Source of the DNA: Dendrolimus kikuchii
Taxonomy: Eukaryota > Arthropoda > Insecta > Lepidoptera > Lasiocampidae
DNA: 64,000 nucleotides
Assembly: GCA_019925095.2 (NCBI GenBank)
Contig: CM034411.1
Location: forward strand, 4,999,501-5,063,500
Reading direction: 5' to 3'
Part shown: positions 44,234 to 55,232 of the stretch, one piece after another
Layout of the letters: each line of letters opens with the position of its first letter
Numbering within the stretch: position 1 is the stretch's first letter
Program-made: the position numbers and the translations under genes
Notes under the pieces: model-generated
The model's database searches: none
The model's input: only the letters and a program-made list of their open reading frames with translations
What the model was told of the DNA's origin: nothing

Positions 44234-45046
44234 ATTGATAATTAAATGCTACTATAAAATCGAGGATTATATTATATCATTGATAAATTCTAATGATTAC
44301 TATGTATTCTTATAACTATTGCTTTGCTTGACATTTAATATAATCTAATTTATTTAATTATTATAGTCATTGTTTCAATAATTATTGTAATGTTATTAGT
44401 TTGTATAAGATGTGAAAATTGCACGCCTAATAAGGCAAAATGTATTGAGACAATTACCACAAAAAAACACCTATGTACACATACATTTATAGCAATAAAT
44501 GACCGAAGACCGCGATGTACTTACCAGGATCAAATTGAGACAATTTGAAGAAAATTCAGAGGTCCCCAATCTGCTATTAATATCTCGTCAAAATCGCTGG
44601 ACACTATAGTCTCAATCGTAGGTTTGCCTGATTTCGGTATTGTGCCAATTTCAATGGCGTACCCGAGGCATACCACTGTATCTTTATAAATATAAAACTC
44701 GGCAAATAAAAGTTTAAAATTTTTGTAGTTTTTCAATATTCATGTCGGCTAAAGCCATTCTTGCTAATAGTAATAATACCAAATTTTTCTACTATTATTC
44801 TGCTGCGACGATATCGAGACGATGTTGCGGATTTAGTAGAATACGAATTTTGGTCACAATCGCTATAGAATCGTACTTTGAATAGCTTCACAACTCCAAG
44901 ATATTGTAAAAGCACCAGATAAAAAGCACCTCAAACAAACGTGTATGTATGGAAAAAAAATAGATGAAACGAAAACTCTTTGTTAGATTCGTAGCAAGTG
45001 ATGATTCATTATCTCTGCCTACCCCAACGGAAAACAGGCATAACAA
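44234..45046. other. AT-rich stretch
   Basis: Nothing recognised. Small open frames on the minus strand at 44530-44915 lack coding character. Confidence 0.35.
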
Positions 45047-45061
45047 TATGTATTTATGTAA

Positions 45062-45373
45062 GAGAGTGTCGGGGTGAATGTAAGGAAAGGAATGCTCCGG
45101 TGGTTCGGGCATGTGGAAAGAATGCATGATGAAAGAACGACTAAACAGATATACAATGCAAAAGTGGATGGATGCAGAAGTCGTGGAAGGCCACGACACA
45201 CCTTCCATGATCAAATTGATCGTGTACTAGCAGAAGGTGATGTCAGGAGCCTTAAGAACAGACGAGCGTGCATGACAAGAGTTATGAATGTCAATGAAGC
45301 AAGTGAGGTGTGTAAGAATAAGCCTAAATGGCGCTCTGTTGTTCGTGCCTACCCGGCAAGGGAACTGGCGTGA
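45062..45373 (+). pseudogene. RTE-like LINE ORF C-terminus, intact reading frame
   Basis: The frame is uninterrupted from the truncation: ESVGVNVRKGMLRWFGHVER, MHDERTTKQIYNAKVDGCRS, RGRPRHTFHDQIDRVLAEGD, VRSLKNRRACMTRVMNVNEA, SEVCKNKPKWRSVVRAYPAR and ELA-stop. This is the last ~100 residues of an RTE-type endonuclease/RT. LRWFGHVERM and GRPR are typical landmarks; the endonuclease and RT domains are missing because of 5' truncation. At 60175-60474 the same segment is also uninterrupted. The shared open frames suggest recent activity of the source element. A role as a stand-alone protein is not supported, as no start context or promoter is evident. Confidence 0.85.
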
Positions 45374-45392
45374 AGTTATGTATGTATGTACG
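45062..45392 (+). mobile_element. RTE-like LINE 3' end with 15-bp target duplication
   Basis: Insertion flanked by TATGTATTTATGTAA (45047-45061, 45393-45407), with (ATGT)n tail. It serves as the reference for shorter copies. Confidence 0.9.
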
Positions 45393-45477
45393 TATGTATT
45401 TATGTAACGATTTTTAAATTAGTTAAAAAATTTAAAGAAACTTATTACGGCTTTTAATTTTTAATTAAATAGAATAG

Positions 45478-45640
45478 ACTTAACACTTTAATGCTCACCA
45501 AAAATACGATTTCAAAAATGCTCAATTACAATCTTGCCACGGTAGAAACAATAGGCGGCCTTATCGCTTAAAGCAATCTCTTCCAGGCAACCTAATATAA
45601 GGAATAATTTAACCTAATCTGGCGATGTAGGTGGTGCAGA
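45478..45640 (-). mobile_element. Stem-loop LINE 3' tail, copy 8 (inverted)
   Basis: Minus strand: CACCTACATCGCCAGATTAG, GGTTGCCTGGAAGAG, stem ATTGCT/AGCGAT with a U-G wobble, AAGGCCGCCTATTGTTTCTA, and a 3' end near GAGCATTAAAGTG. Close to 49615-49860. Confidence 0.75.
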
Positions 45641-45671
45641 TTATTAGATATATCATAAACAAAATTGATTT

Positions 45672-45794
45672 ACATACATACATACATACACAACTTCAGG
45701 CCAGTTCCCTTGCGGGGTAGGCACGAACAACAGAGCGCCATTTAGGCTTATTCTTACACACCTCACTTGCTTCTTTGACATTCATAACTCTTGT
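45672..45794 (-). mobile_element. RTE-like LINE 3' end with 12-bp target duplication
   Basis: (ATGT)n tail. The repeat CAAAATTGATTT flanks it (45660-45671, 45795-45806). A 123-bp insertion. Confidence 0.9.
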
Positions 45795-45806
45795 CAAAAT
45801 TGATTT

Positions 45807-46278
45807 GATTTATAAAATGTTCCTCATACACTGTTTTAGTTTTCTTGTGAGGAAAAGACGTTCGTAAAGTTTAATATAATAGAATTAAAACAAAAGTTCT
45901 AGTAGTAACAGTAATAACAACAATTACCTAATCATTTTAAAGCAAAATAGATAAGATATATATGTTCGTAGTGTAATGGGCCTGGTATAAAAATATTTCA
46001 GGTGTATTAAAATTAATTTGTTTTTATGAACTGTCTGAGTGGGCAAAAGGACCACGCGGCCGTAGCAGTATTAGTTACGTTTGGTTGAATCACTGTATTA
46101 TTTCAATCATAAAAGTTTGTTCTGTTTATTTATTTATCTTGAAATAAAACACCAAATTCAAACATTGGGCCAGTGGGGTCCATCGGCAAAGAGTTTCTTT
46201 AAGACCCATATTCCCGCAAAAGTTCGAAAAGAAAATATTTGTTTTTTGGTATTTACTAATCAACAATTTACAAAATTT
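45807..46278. other. AT-rich stretch
   Basis: Nothing recognised. The open frame from 46081 runs into the CGS element and is not a gene. Confidence 0.4.
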
Positions 46279-46592
46279 TATCCGTGCAGGAACGGAGAAA
46301 GGATACAATTTCCTGCGGCCGGGCGGCCTGTCGTAAGAGGCGACTTAACAACCCACAGCCAGGTGGTAGGGCATTTGCCCGACTGGATGGCTACCACCCC
46401 TGGTCTAAAGTATGTCGCCATAACAACCTTCGAGTTGTGTTCCGGCATTAGTGACCAGGTTCCAGTTTCCCTTAAGAGAGCAGCAGCGCATTTGTAGCAC
46501 CTTTGGTGTTGCAAATGTCCATAGGCGATGGTAACCGCTTTCCATCAAGTGGACCATTTGCCTGTCTGCTGATCTCCTGCAATAAAAAAAAA
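46279..46592 (+). mobile_element. CGS SINE-like element, full length, near consensus
   Basis: Complete from ATCCGTGCAGGAACGGAG to CTCCTGCAATAAAAAAAAA. A good reference copy: head GCGGCCGGGCGGCCTGTCGT, middle GAGTTGTGTTCCGGCATTAG, tail GGTGTTGCAAATGTCCATAG. Confidence 0.92.
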
Positions 46593-46904
46593 GTATAAAA
46601 TAACTGAATGTTTATAAAAGAGAGAAAATAAAATGTTTTTTTAAATTCAATTTTACTTCATTTTATTAACAATAAAATAATAAATAATTCTATCTGCAAT
46701 ATAATGATATGTAATTTTATATAATTAGTATTATATTGCTTATAACTATATATTTATTATGTTTAAATAGTTGCATTTTATCACTATATCTTGTATATGT
46801 ATATAACTTATGTGTATATTTGTATATATATAGTATAGTTATATATTTATTATTAAAATGTAAGTAATCGTACAATAATTATGTATACCACCATCGCCAC
46901 TCCT

Positions 46905-47050
46905 AATCAGCAATATTCTTGCCACGGGTTGTCTGGAAGAGATCGCTTTTTAGCGATAAGACCGCCCTTTGTACACAATTAGAATAATACTAGTTCGTAA
47001 TTTTCTGTAATGTTGTACAATAAAGTGTTATCTATCTATCTGTTATCTAT
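46905..47050 (+). mobile_element. Stem-loop LINE 3' tail, copy 9, (TATC)n end
   Basis: GGGTTGTCTGGAAGAGATCG then CTTTTTAGCGATAAGACCGC: perfect stem. GTACAATAAAGTGTTATC and (TATC)n follow. Confidence 0.8.
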
Positions 47051-47217
47051 CAAAATAATAATGCATCTGAGAAACGACCATGTATATGGAATCCCCGTTA
47101 TCTCCCGAAAATTAGTACCCAAAAATCTTCAAGGACGTTGGCGTTGCTACAAGCCTTAAAGATATCTGTATATCTGTCTCCAGCTGTTCTTCTTCAGTTT
47201 TAAACAGTCAACATCTA

Positions 47218-47350
47218 TTTGAGAAAATATCTTCCCATCCCTTTTTTGGCCTTCCTCTTTCTCTCTTCGCATAACACAGAATTTCTTCTGTCTTCTTGCC
47301 TACTTGTATGTCCTGGCCATTTCCATTTCAATACTACATAATCTACTTTA
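47218..47350 (-). pseudogene. Possible LINE ORF C-terminal relic
   Basis: Minus strand in shifting frames gives WNGNGQDIQVGKK-like and REREEGQKRDGKIFSQID-like peptides, reminiscent of the W.GH..R and GRPKK.W..I landmarks of RTE-type C-termini. Frames are broken and similarity is weak, so this is tentative. Confidence 0.3.
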
Positions 47351-47426
47351 GTTTTAATAATTTAGTTTATGTATATACTTAGGTAATTCTAACAGTAAAA
47401 ATAATTTATGACTTAAGTAAGGGTCC

Positions 47427-47605
47427 ATGAGATGGAACGTGGTTACCGCCATGTATGGCCATTCGCAACGTGCTGCCGAACCTCAAAGCAATTTCAGTCC
47501 CATATCTCATCCGCCTATCCCATCCCAAAAGTTGGTAACGCGTTAGCTTCGCCATTGGTGTTGCAAACGCATATAGGCAACAGTAACATTTCAAGTGCTT
47601 TATGG
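47427..47605. repeat. Inverted pair of LINE-tail words (family I)
   Basis: The left side GGAACGTGGTTACCGCCATG..CCATTCGCAACG and the right side GGTGTTGCAAACGCATATAG..CAACAGTAACATTTC are related to the CGS/LINE-G tail in opposite orientations, with GGGATGGGATAGG-type sequence (minus) between. Confidence 0.4.
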
Positions 47606-47736
47606 AGGATATTGGGAGTACAACGCCATCTGGTATGTGAAATAGGCTATGTTTTTAATATAGGACAAAAGTTTTAATTTAAAGACTTGGTTCTAAAAAT
47701 ATTTTTTGTGTGTGACAATAATAATAATAAAATATT

Positions 47737-48235
47737 TGGAGTAGCGACACCTCGGATCTGACTCCGGGGGCCAAGGCAAGGCCCCCGCCCCCGTGCTTGC
47801 CTTAGCCAGCCGTCGCGGAGTGGAGATCGCTAGACCTAAGGCTCAAGCTCCAGGGGTGGAGGTGATAAATAGCATAACGTCTGAAGTAGCTTCGATGAAC
47901 CTGCAGCCCACCTCTCGACATCCATGTTGGCCCTCGCCAATCTTATCATTTTTAGGAGCATAGTCCCAGATACGTAGTACCACTAGCAGTTCATCCCAAT
48001 ATCCCAAAATCCCAAATCCCGGTACATTTTGTTCTCATTCCCTACAATAGTCCTACCTTACCGGGGGTTGTCTTTGGGTGCATTTTTATATGGTGTAGAC
48101 AGAGACAATCGCCGGTCAGTGTCACGCCACATTTAGATTAAATTTGCCAAGGGGCCTCCAAAAGTCCGGGACATTTTTATGACCCGTAGCCTTGAGAGAC
48201 ATACAAGCAATAAAATATTAGGCTTACTTTTTTCT
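47737..48235 (+). mobile_element. 0.7-kb family H, long copy
   Basis: Preceded by AATAATAATAATAA. Contains GACACCTCGGATCTGACTCC, GGAGATCGCTAGACCTAAG, CATTTTTATATGGTGTAGAC, TGTCACGCCACATTTAGATT and GAGACATACAAGCAATAAA. No protein is recognised. Confidence 0.7.
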
Positions 48236-49431
48236 TCCGTCTCTATCTGCTATCATGTAGACGTCCGCACACGATACATAATAAGGCAACCTGTGTCTTC
48301 ATATAAAATGTCACATTCTACACAGAGTACAAAATATTGTATTATTAATGTATATAAATATGTTTCTGAATGTGGTCAGTTTTTAAGACAGTAATAAAAA
48401 AAATACAGCCAGTAACTGCTGCTATAATCAGATGTGATCCCTTCAATAGCGTATCAAGATGGCGCATTCCATCTACATAACGATGTCAACTCATATTAAA
48501 TATCTTAGAGAGTTGCTATGCGTGTCCCTTTCAAACGGATTTTAGTTAATTATTATTTATGGAATTAAAGAAAAAATTAAATGCGCTAGTTTTTATTAAC
48601 AACTTATGTATACTAGCGACATCTAGCGTCAAGTAGCAAAAGTAACATCTATAATGAACGTAAATAATAATGAAATTACACTATCTGTGATAAAAAAAAA
48701 TCAATTGAATTCATAGAAGATTTAAACCAACAGGAATTTGAGAAGGCAATAAGAGTGCCTCCTATCCAGACTTCAACTGATGAATTATATATCTACTCAA
48801 TCAAGTTAATTAGAATTTTTGATTATTTTTGTTAAAAACATTTTTACTATAAAACTTAATTGGATATACATTTAGTATAAAATAATATTTTGTAATACAA
48901 TAAGGTCTAATTCATATTAGATTAATAGGTATCTGGTATATGCGCTTTTCCGTACTTTAAATAAACACAAATGACTATGACCATTCAATCGAGATGATGA
49001 TGATAAGATAATATGACAATAAATATGACGAGATGATTAAAATGAGATGACATTTACAATATACACATATGAAGTTTGCGATATTTACAACACAAACGTA
49101 ATCTAATATTTGAAATTGGCAACACCACCGCTCCCTCGATGCCCGTCAAGTTTCCGTCATGTCACGATACAAAAGCTTTCGTTTCCAACAACTGTTGTCA
49201 GATATTTTCAGCATTCAGGGATCACTTGGTAAGTTACCAAATATATTAATTTTAACATGATATTTATTCACTTCATAGTTGTTACAGACTCATTAGTTTG
49301 ATACCTGTTTGTGTACAGACTGATTTAGATTATTTTGTATATACGTATATATTGGTATTCTATAAACGTGTCTGAATTTATGTATGTATTAAATTTATAA
49401 ATTAGTGTTAGTAGTCCTATGTTTTTTCTGC
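48236..49431. other. AT-rich stretch
   Basis: No recognised gene or repeat. Confidence 0.4.
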
Positions 49432-49605
49432 TCCACCTTCATCGCCAGATTAGTTAAGAATTTCTTTTAAGCTAGGTTGCCTGGAAGAGATCGCTTTTAG
49501 CGATAAGGCCGCCTGTTGTTTTGCCAAGGAGTGTTGTAATTATGCATTTTATTTTCGTATTTATTTATTTTGATGAGCAATAAAGTGTTATCTATCTATC
49601 TATGA
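49432..49605 (+). mobile_element. Stem-loop LINE 3' tail, copy 10
   Basis: CTTCATCGCCAGATTAG, then AGGTTGCCTGGAAGAGATCG and CTTTTAGCGATAAGGCCGCC: perfect stem. GAGCAATAAAGTGTTATC and (TATC)n follow. Confidence 0.8.
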
Positions 49606-49614
49606 TTGATTGAT

Positions 49615-49860
49615 GATTTACCATCTACATCGCTAGATTAGGTTAAATTATTCCTTATGTTAGGTTGCCTGGAAGAGATTGCTTTTAAGCGATAAGGCTG
49701 CGTATTGTTTCTACCACGACAATATTGTAAGCGTGCATTTTTGGAATTGTATATTTGTATAATTATCTATTTGTAATCTATGATTTTATACTTTTTTACG
49801 ACAATCTGTTTTTATTATTTTTATTATGTTGGTGTACAAAAAAAGTATTGTTATTGTTTT
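49615..49860 (+). mobile_element. Stem-loop LINE 3' tail, copy 11
   Basis: CATCTACATCGCTAGATTAG and GGTTGCCTGGAAGAGATTGC, then TTTTAAGCGATAAGGCTGCG: stem ATTGCT/AGCGAT with a U-G wobble. It follows copy 10 head-to-tail. Confidence 0.75.
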
Positions 49861-50446
49861 TATTGTAGATTCAAAATTAGCTGTTAAAAAAGTCACAGAT
49901 TCTGTAACATCAATAATTATTATTCAAAACCCAATCGATTACGCAAATGAGATTCCTTTACAAAAAAACGAGTAATAAAACAATACGTACGGGCCTCTCG
50001 CAATAAACAGTATCGTTTTACAGAACTGTGTATTTTTTCCCGACCTTTTACAATTAAGAATCGCATCGATGAACATTAAGACGAGTTGACACTAACAAAT
50101 GTTGACACATTTACAATACTATGTATTTATATGCTTAAAAAACATGACACACATTAGAGATGTTAGTACAGTTATAAAGTTTGACTTGCACGCACCTATT
50201 AGGTGTGCAAATTAAAAATAATAAATACTATAAAAAAGGTAAAAATCAATGCTAATTTCGTTGGAGCCATAACTTTACAAGAAAGAATGAAAGTTGATTA
50301 TCAGATCAACTGAGATACTTTTTACCAACACACAAAACGCCGAAGCCATCTAGTTTTTGTACAAGCGTAGGAAATATAACGAATTTTCATATGATAATTT
50401 CATGTAAAAATATTTTTAAATTCTATATATATATATATACATATAT
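49861..50446. other. AT-rich stretch
   Basis: No recognised gene or repeat; a (TA)n run at about 50424-50446. Confidence 0.4.
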
Positions 50447-50672
50447 AATAACACCCCATAAATGTCCCACTGCTGGGCTCGGGCCTCCCATTATAGGGGG
50501 TGCATGCAGGTTGTATCACGATGTTTTCCTTCACCGTTGTTAGCACGTGGTGATTAAAACAATACGCAAATAAGGTCAGAAAACTGCCTAAGTGGTGCAT
50601 GCGTTCTGGCCAGGAACGAACCCTTTGAGCCTGGGACGCGTGCGCTAGCCATTACTCTACCATAACGTACTT
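50447..50672 (-). mobile_element. tRNA-derived SINE copy, internally deleted
   Basis: Minus strand keeps GTAGAGTAATGGCTAGCGCA (box A) and a damaged box B (GGTTCGTTCCTGG), and ends GGAGGCCCGAGCCCAGCAGT. About 60 bp are missing before the tail. Confidence 0.8.
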
Positions 50673-51425
50673 AAATTCTATGTGGATAATGTTAAAAATG
50701 ACTACAGATAGCAACGTTTTTTAAGATACCAAAATTCTCTTACTTGATTGGATTAAAACAACTCGAATTTCTGTTCTTTTTTAATCATTTAATTAAGTCC
50801 GCGGAAGCCCGAAGTAGTTATGGTTACTCTAGCAAATTTCTTATAAGAACGATTAACGCTCGCTCGTGTACATTAAGCTTAACAAGTGACGCATTTTTTC
50901 CTATACGTTCCCCCATTTCGTCTCTTTTACCCCTTTTTTTCATTTCATCTTTTTTTCCACAGTGAAGCGGATTTTTCGCTTATTCGCCCGCTTCATTGGC
51001 TCGTAAGTGAGATGGGTACATTTTTTCTACCCCTTTTTTCTGCTTTTTTGTTCAAGTTAAATGAATTTGGGTCTTATTGGATTTCGGGCGGATTTATTTT
51101 TAAACATTATAATTTCATTTATCATGCGATACTAGCGACAATATAAAGATCGGAATCTTTGAAAACTTTTATAAGAATCTTATAAGAAATTGATGACTGC
51201 AGCGACACAGCTGACGGGTGAAATTTTCACAAACTATTATCTTGTACAGAGACATCTATTGTCCAATAGCTACACTACTTTTTGTTCAATTCGTGAAAAT
51301 GTTATATTTGAAATGATTTGTATATAATATTATATTCTGGGAATTATTTTAATGATTTACGGAGACGAGAAATTCATTTTGTGTTAACTGCTTAATAAAA
51401 GATCTGTTTGCAAGATTAACACTAA
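50673..51425. other. AT-rich stretch with pyrimidine-rich part
   Basis: Bases 50880-51060 are T/C-rich with an open frame of low complexity. No domain, so not called as a gene. Confidence 0.35.
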
Positions 51426-52101
51426 AGGCTAATAAAGATTTATTATTTGTATGTCTCCTTTCAAGTCCACGGGCCATAAAAATGGCCCGGACATTTGGAG
51501 GGCTTCCGTGAGGCCATGGGAAGGCCGACACGTAGAGGCCCGTTGACAAATTTAATGTAACTGTGGCGTAACACTGACCGGCGATTATCCCTGTCTACAC
51601 CATATAATAATGCACCCAAGGACAAGCCCCGGCCAGTCAGTGCAGGACTATTGTGGGAAATGAGGACAAAAAGTCGATACTTTTTGTCCTCATTTCTCAC
51701 AACATAGCCCGGTGGCTATTGAGGGTGAACTGCTAGGGGTCTGGGAATATGGGGACTATGGCGTCTACCCGTCGCAATGTTCAGGGAACATGGAAAAATG
51801 GGCAGACGGCGACTCGCTACTCCCTGCATGGGCCCCAAAAAATGCCATAGAAGACAGGGGCAACATGGATGTGAGTGGCTAAGGGGTGTCGAGAGGTGGG
51901 CTGCAGGTTCACCGAAGCTACTTCTGACGTGATGCCATTTATTACTTCCACCCCTGGAGCTTGAGTCAGCTCTAGCGATCTCCACTCTGTGCTGGCTGGC
52001 TAAGGCAAGCACGGAAGCGGGGGCCTTGCCTTGGCTCCCGGAGTCAGGTCCGAGGTGTCACTACACACCTAAGGCTTCGCTACAAAGCCCCCCTGCGAGT
52101 A
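51426..52101 (-). mobile_element. 0.7-kb family H, longest copy
   Basis: Minus strand: GCAGGGGGGCTTTGTAGCGA (next to TAATAATTATTATCAT), GACACCTCGGACCTGACTCC, GCCCCTGTCTTCTATGGCAT, ATTATTATATGGTGTAGACA and GAGACATACAAATAATAAAT. It contains a palindrome absent from the other copies. No protein or terminal repeats are recognised. A LINE 3' region or a non-autonomous element is possible. Confidence 0.75.
51651..51702. repeat. 24-bp inverted repeat inside family H
   Basis: Left arm 51651-51674 and right arm 51679-51702 are reverse complements with one mismatch and a CGAT loop. Family copies at 26022 and 47737 have only one arm (TTTTGTTCTCATTTCC-type). Confidence 0.95.
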
Positions 52102-52369
52102 TTAATGATAATAATTATTATTAGATTGCAATTATTTTGTAAGGTTTGAGAGTCATCAGTTATTTAAGACGATTTATCACATAAAACTTTTCATCAATTA
52201 AACAGAAGATTGTCTAGACATTTTAAACATGAGCTGTTAAACACATATTAATTACTAAAGTGTAGTATAAGCTCTATAAAAACATTACATTCGGTTCTAT
52301 TAATAAAGCTTCTATTGTATTAATAAGCTTTTTTAAAAAGGTTTTTAAATACAAGTTTTTGATATCTTG

Positions 52370-52645
52370 GATATCATGTAGCAGCAGAATACTAGCCAAG
52401 ACAAGTAAAACAAGCCCAAACACGATGGGTCTATCTTGTTTAGTACATTAGTTCCTATGGCCACCTTCCGACTCCATCATCAATCAGATCAGCTCCATCG
52501 TACCATATTATTGCATTTTCACACGATATAAATATGCGTGCAAAATTTCAGCTCAATCAAGTTGGTCAAATTTAACTTGCAAGATTCCACCCGAACTTAC
52601 ATACATACATAGGTACATCCATTGCAAGTTAAATAAAAGCTTGTA
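52370..52645. mobile_element. Unclassified repeat with terminal stem (family K)
   Basis: Blocks GCCACCTTCCGACTCCATCA, GTGCAAAATTTCAGCTCAAT and an inverted pair TTAACTTGCAAG / TTGCAAGTTAA (about 52575 and 52625), then ATAAAAGCTTGT. I recall such blocks from lepidopteran non-autonomous elements but cannot name the class. Confidence 0.45.
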
Positions 52646-52732
52646 AAAATGTATTGAACTAGTTGAAAATATAATCACCTATATACCTAGTAATACATAG
52701 TAGTTGGTTTGAAAACGGGATGGACTGTATAT

Positions 52733-52972
52733 ATATTTTTTTATTGCGTGAGTTCAGCAGACAGGCAGATGGCCTACTTGATGGACAGCGGCTACCATCG
52801 CCTATGGACATTTGCAACACGAAAAGTGCTACAAACGCGCTGCTGCTCTCTTAAAGGAAACTGGAACCTAGCCACTAATGCCGGAACACAACTCAAGGTT
52901 GTTATGGCGGCATACTCTAGACCAGGGTTGGTAGCCATCTAGTCGGGCAAACACCCTACCACTTGGCAATAG
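52733..52972 (-). mobile_element. CGS element lacking its head
   Basis: Minus strand from CCAAGTGGTAGGGTGTTTGC to GAACTCACGCAATAAAAAAA. The head block is replaced by unrelated sequence. Confidence 0.85.
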
Positions 52973-53137
52973 GTATAGGTGCTGGTCTTTATAAGCGCTT
53001 TGTTGACTTACTTGATTGCCTTCGTCGACCTTCTTTGGGCCGGCCAGTGGTCTTGTTTCTTTCTTAATTAACAATTGACTACACACACACACTAGATTTG
53101 GGATGGAATGTTCCTTATATTTAAAACGTGTTTGTTA

Positions 53138-53215
53138 CTAGGTTATGCCCGCGGCTTCATCCACGCTTAACTTGAAATTCCTTCCCGGAACACAAATTAC
53201 AACAGCATTTAAAAA
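53138..53215 (-). mobile_element. Helitron-type 3' terminus fragment
   Basis: Minus strand AAGCCGCGGGCATAACCTAG followed by T: a short terminal hairpin (GCCGCGGGC) and CTAG/T, as in the other Helitron groups. No 5' end is seen. Confidence 0.45.
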
Positions 53216-53245
53216 CGAATGTAAGCTTTAGTTTTAGAGGATACT

Positions 53246-53556
53246 TTTTTTTTATTGGAGGAGTTCAGCAGACAGGCAGACGGCCCACTTGATGGAAAGC
53301 GGTTACCATCGCCTATGGACATTTGCAACACCAAAAGTGCTACAAATGCGCTGCTGCTCTCTAAAGGGCGACTGGAACCTGGTCACTAATGCCGGAACAC
53401 AACACAAGGTTGGTATGACGGCATACTCTATCCAGGGGTGGTCGCCATCCAGTCGAGCAAATACCCTACCACCTGGCTGTGGGTTGTTTAGTCGCCTCTT
53501 ACAACAGGCCGCCAGGCCGCAGGAAATTGTATTCTTTCTCCGTTCTTGCACGGATA
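53246..53556 (-). mobile_element. CGS SINE-like element, full length
   Basis: Complete minus-strand copy from TATCCGTGCAAGAACGGAG to GAACTCCTCCAATAAAAAAA. The 197-codon plus frame across here runs through this repeat and element L and is not a gene. Confidence 0.9.
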
Positions 53557-53880
53557 GTTGGAATACCTCTAATTTTTATACATCCGAACAACTTCAAGCC
53601 ATTCCCGGGATAAAAAAAATATCACACAAATTATTACATAAAATTTGCTATCGATCAGTGAAAAAATCGCATGGGAATTCGATTTTTTTTTTCAATCTGG
53701 CTATTTTGAATCATTCCCAGATAAATTTGCGCGGGTTTCCGGGGATAAAAAGTAGCGCAGATTTTAAGTCTAAGTATCAGTTGTCGATCAGAGAAAACTG
53801 CATCAAAATCAGTCGTTTAGATTATAGTCTATTCCGTTTGTTTTTTTTAATTAGCTTCAATGTACAGACACGTCATGCTT
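53557..53880 (+). mobile_element. Element L with partial internal duplication
   Basis: CCCGGGATAAAAAAAATATC and later TCCGGGGATAAAAAGTAGCG; CGATCAGTGAAAAAATCGCA and later CGATCAGAGAAAACTGCATC. The two half-copies suggest a tandem duplication. Related to 15481-15665. Confidence 0.5.
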
Positions 53881-55232
53881 AGAATTTTATAACATTATAG
53901 ATTTACAGATAAAAATGTAATCCAGTCGGTGGGGAGCGTTCTGAAAATGCTCGCCACATTTCCACGCTGTATGGCAACGTGGCCTTAAATATAGGCCAAC
54001 CCTTTGGTCACGCGAGACTTCTTTCTTTTAACTTAAATCAGTCATAAAGTCCTAACTAACTCCTTTTCAATTTCCTAAATTTCAAGACAAGTCTTCTCTT
54101 GTCAAACCCTGATCGGTAACTTTATTTTGCTTACATAAAAAATTAAAAACTTTTTTATATATCGCAAGCGAAGCCACCGACAAAGTATATAACTATATAA
54201 ACCTTCCTTGAAAAATTATGTAACTGATGGTGATAACCGCTTAAAAATCCGACAAATAACACAGACGCAGAAAGCGCTTTTGGTTTATACTAGGTATGTA
54301 ATATATTAAATCATCTCATTAAAAAAACAAATTCATTACAAAATAAACTACATCAATCCACTAAGTAATTATTGGAATATAATTGGCATGTTACTGCTTA
54401 ATCATTGGTAAAAACTTTAATTAATATTCGAATGAAAGAAATAAAATCATTTCATTCAGCACAAATTACATTGGATAGTGTAGGTATAATTGTTAACAAA
54501 TTGAAAACTAACATAACGTAATCTTGTCCTCGAAGGGGCATCAGTCTCAGAATAATGCTGGTCTTTTGAAACCAGCGCTAAAACTACACACAAACAAAAA
54601 GCAGTAGAGATAATTAAAAGAAAGGCTTTACTGTCAAAAAAACCCCCCCTGAAAATGTTGTTATTTTTTGTAAAAACACGCGTTTTCCCCCACTGGTGTG
54701 TTCATCGCGTTGACCACCGAGAAAATGGATTTTTAAGTGGCGTCACTGGCCGCCAAGTGATTTATTGTAAGAACAAACGATGTGATATGAAAGTATGGAA
54801 ATAATTATTTTAACATCAAGATTCTTAGCGTAACCGTTTGTACAATGGGGAGTGAAAGACACACAAAGAGCCTAAAAATTAATAACCCAGGCACAGAAAA
54901 GAAAAAAAACAACACACATGGCACTAGATAGGACAATATATGTAAGTATAGATATAAGGTCCACACTGCACATGCATTTCCTCACAACACCAGCATGTAA
55001 CAGATAGACTCTACATTAGTATAAGTTTAGTATTAAAACTAGAATAAATTAGTATAATAAGTTATTCGTAAGATACATACACCTCAACACAAGAATCAAT
55101 AAATTAATGTCACACACAAGAACCAAAATAACTAATAAGCGTGTTAAATTCAAAAAATTAAATCTAGAAATTAAGTTGTAAAAAAGGGTACGGAACTCGA
55201 GTCCGTAGAGTTGTTCATAATATTTAAAAAAA
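53881..55232. other. AT-rich stretch
   Basis: No recognised gene. Bases 54540-54590 carry AATAATGCTGG and AAACCAGCGC, words shared with family J. Confidence 0.35.

Noticed and set aside
46081..46497. 138-codon plus frame
   Set aside because: The second half is CGS sequence, the first half AT-rich with no domain.
50744..51146. Phe/Leu-rich plus frames resembling membrane proteins
   Set aside because: Composition follows T/C-rich low-complexity DNA; no start context or domain.
53289..53882. Longest open frame in the window (197 codons, plus)
   Set aside because: It is read antisense through a CGS element and then through element L; similar frames occur wherever CGS is intact.
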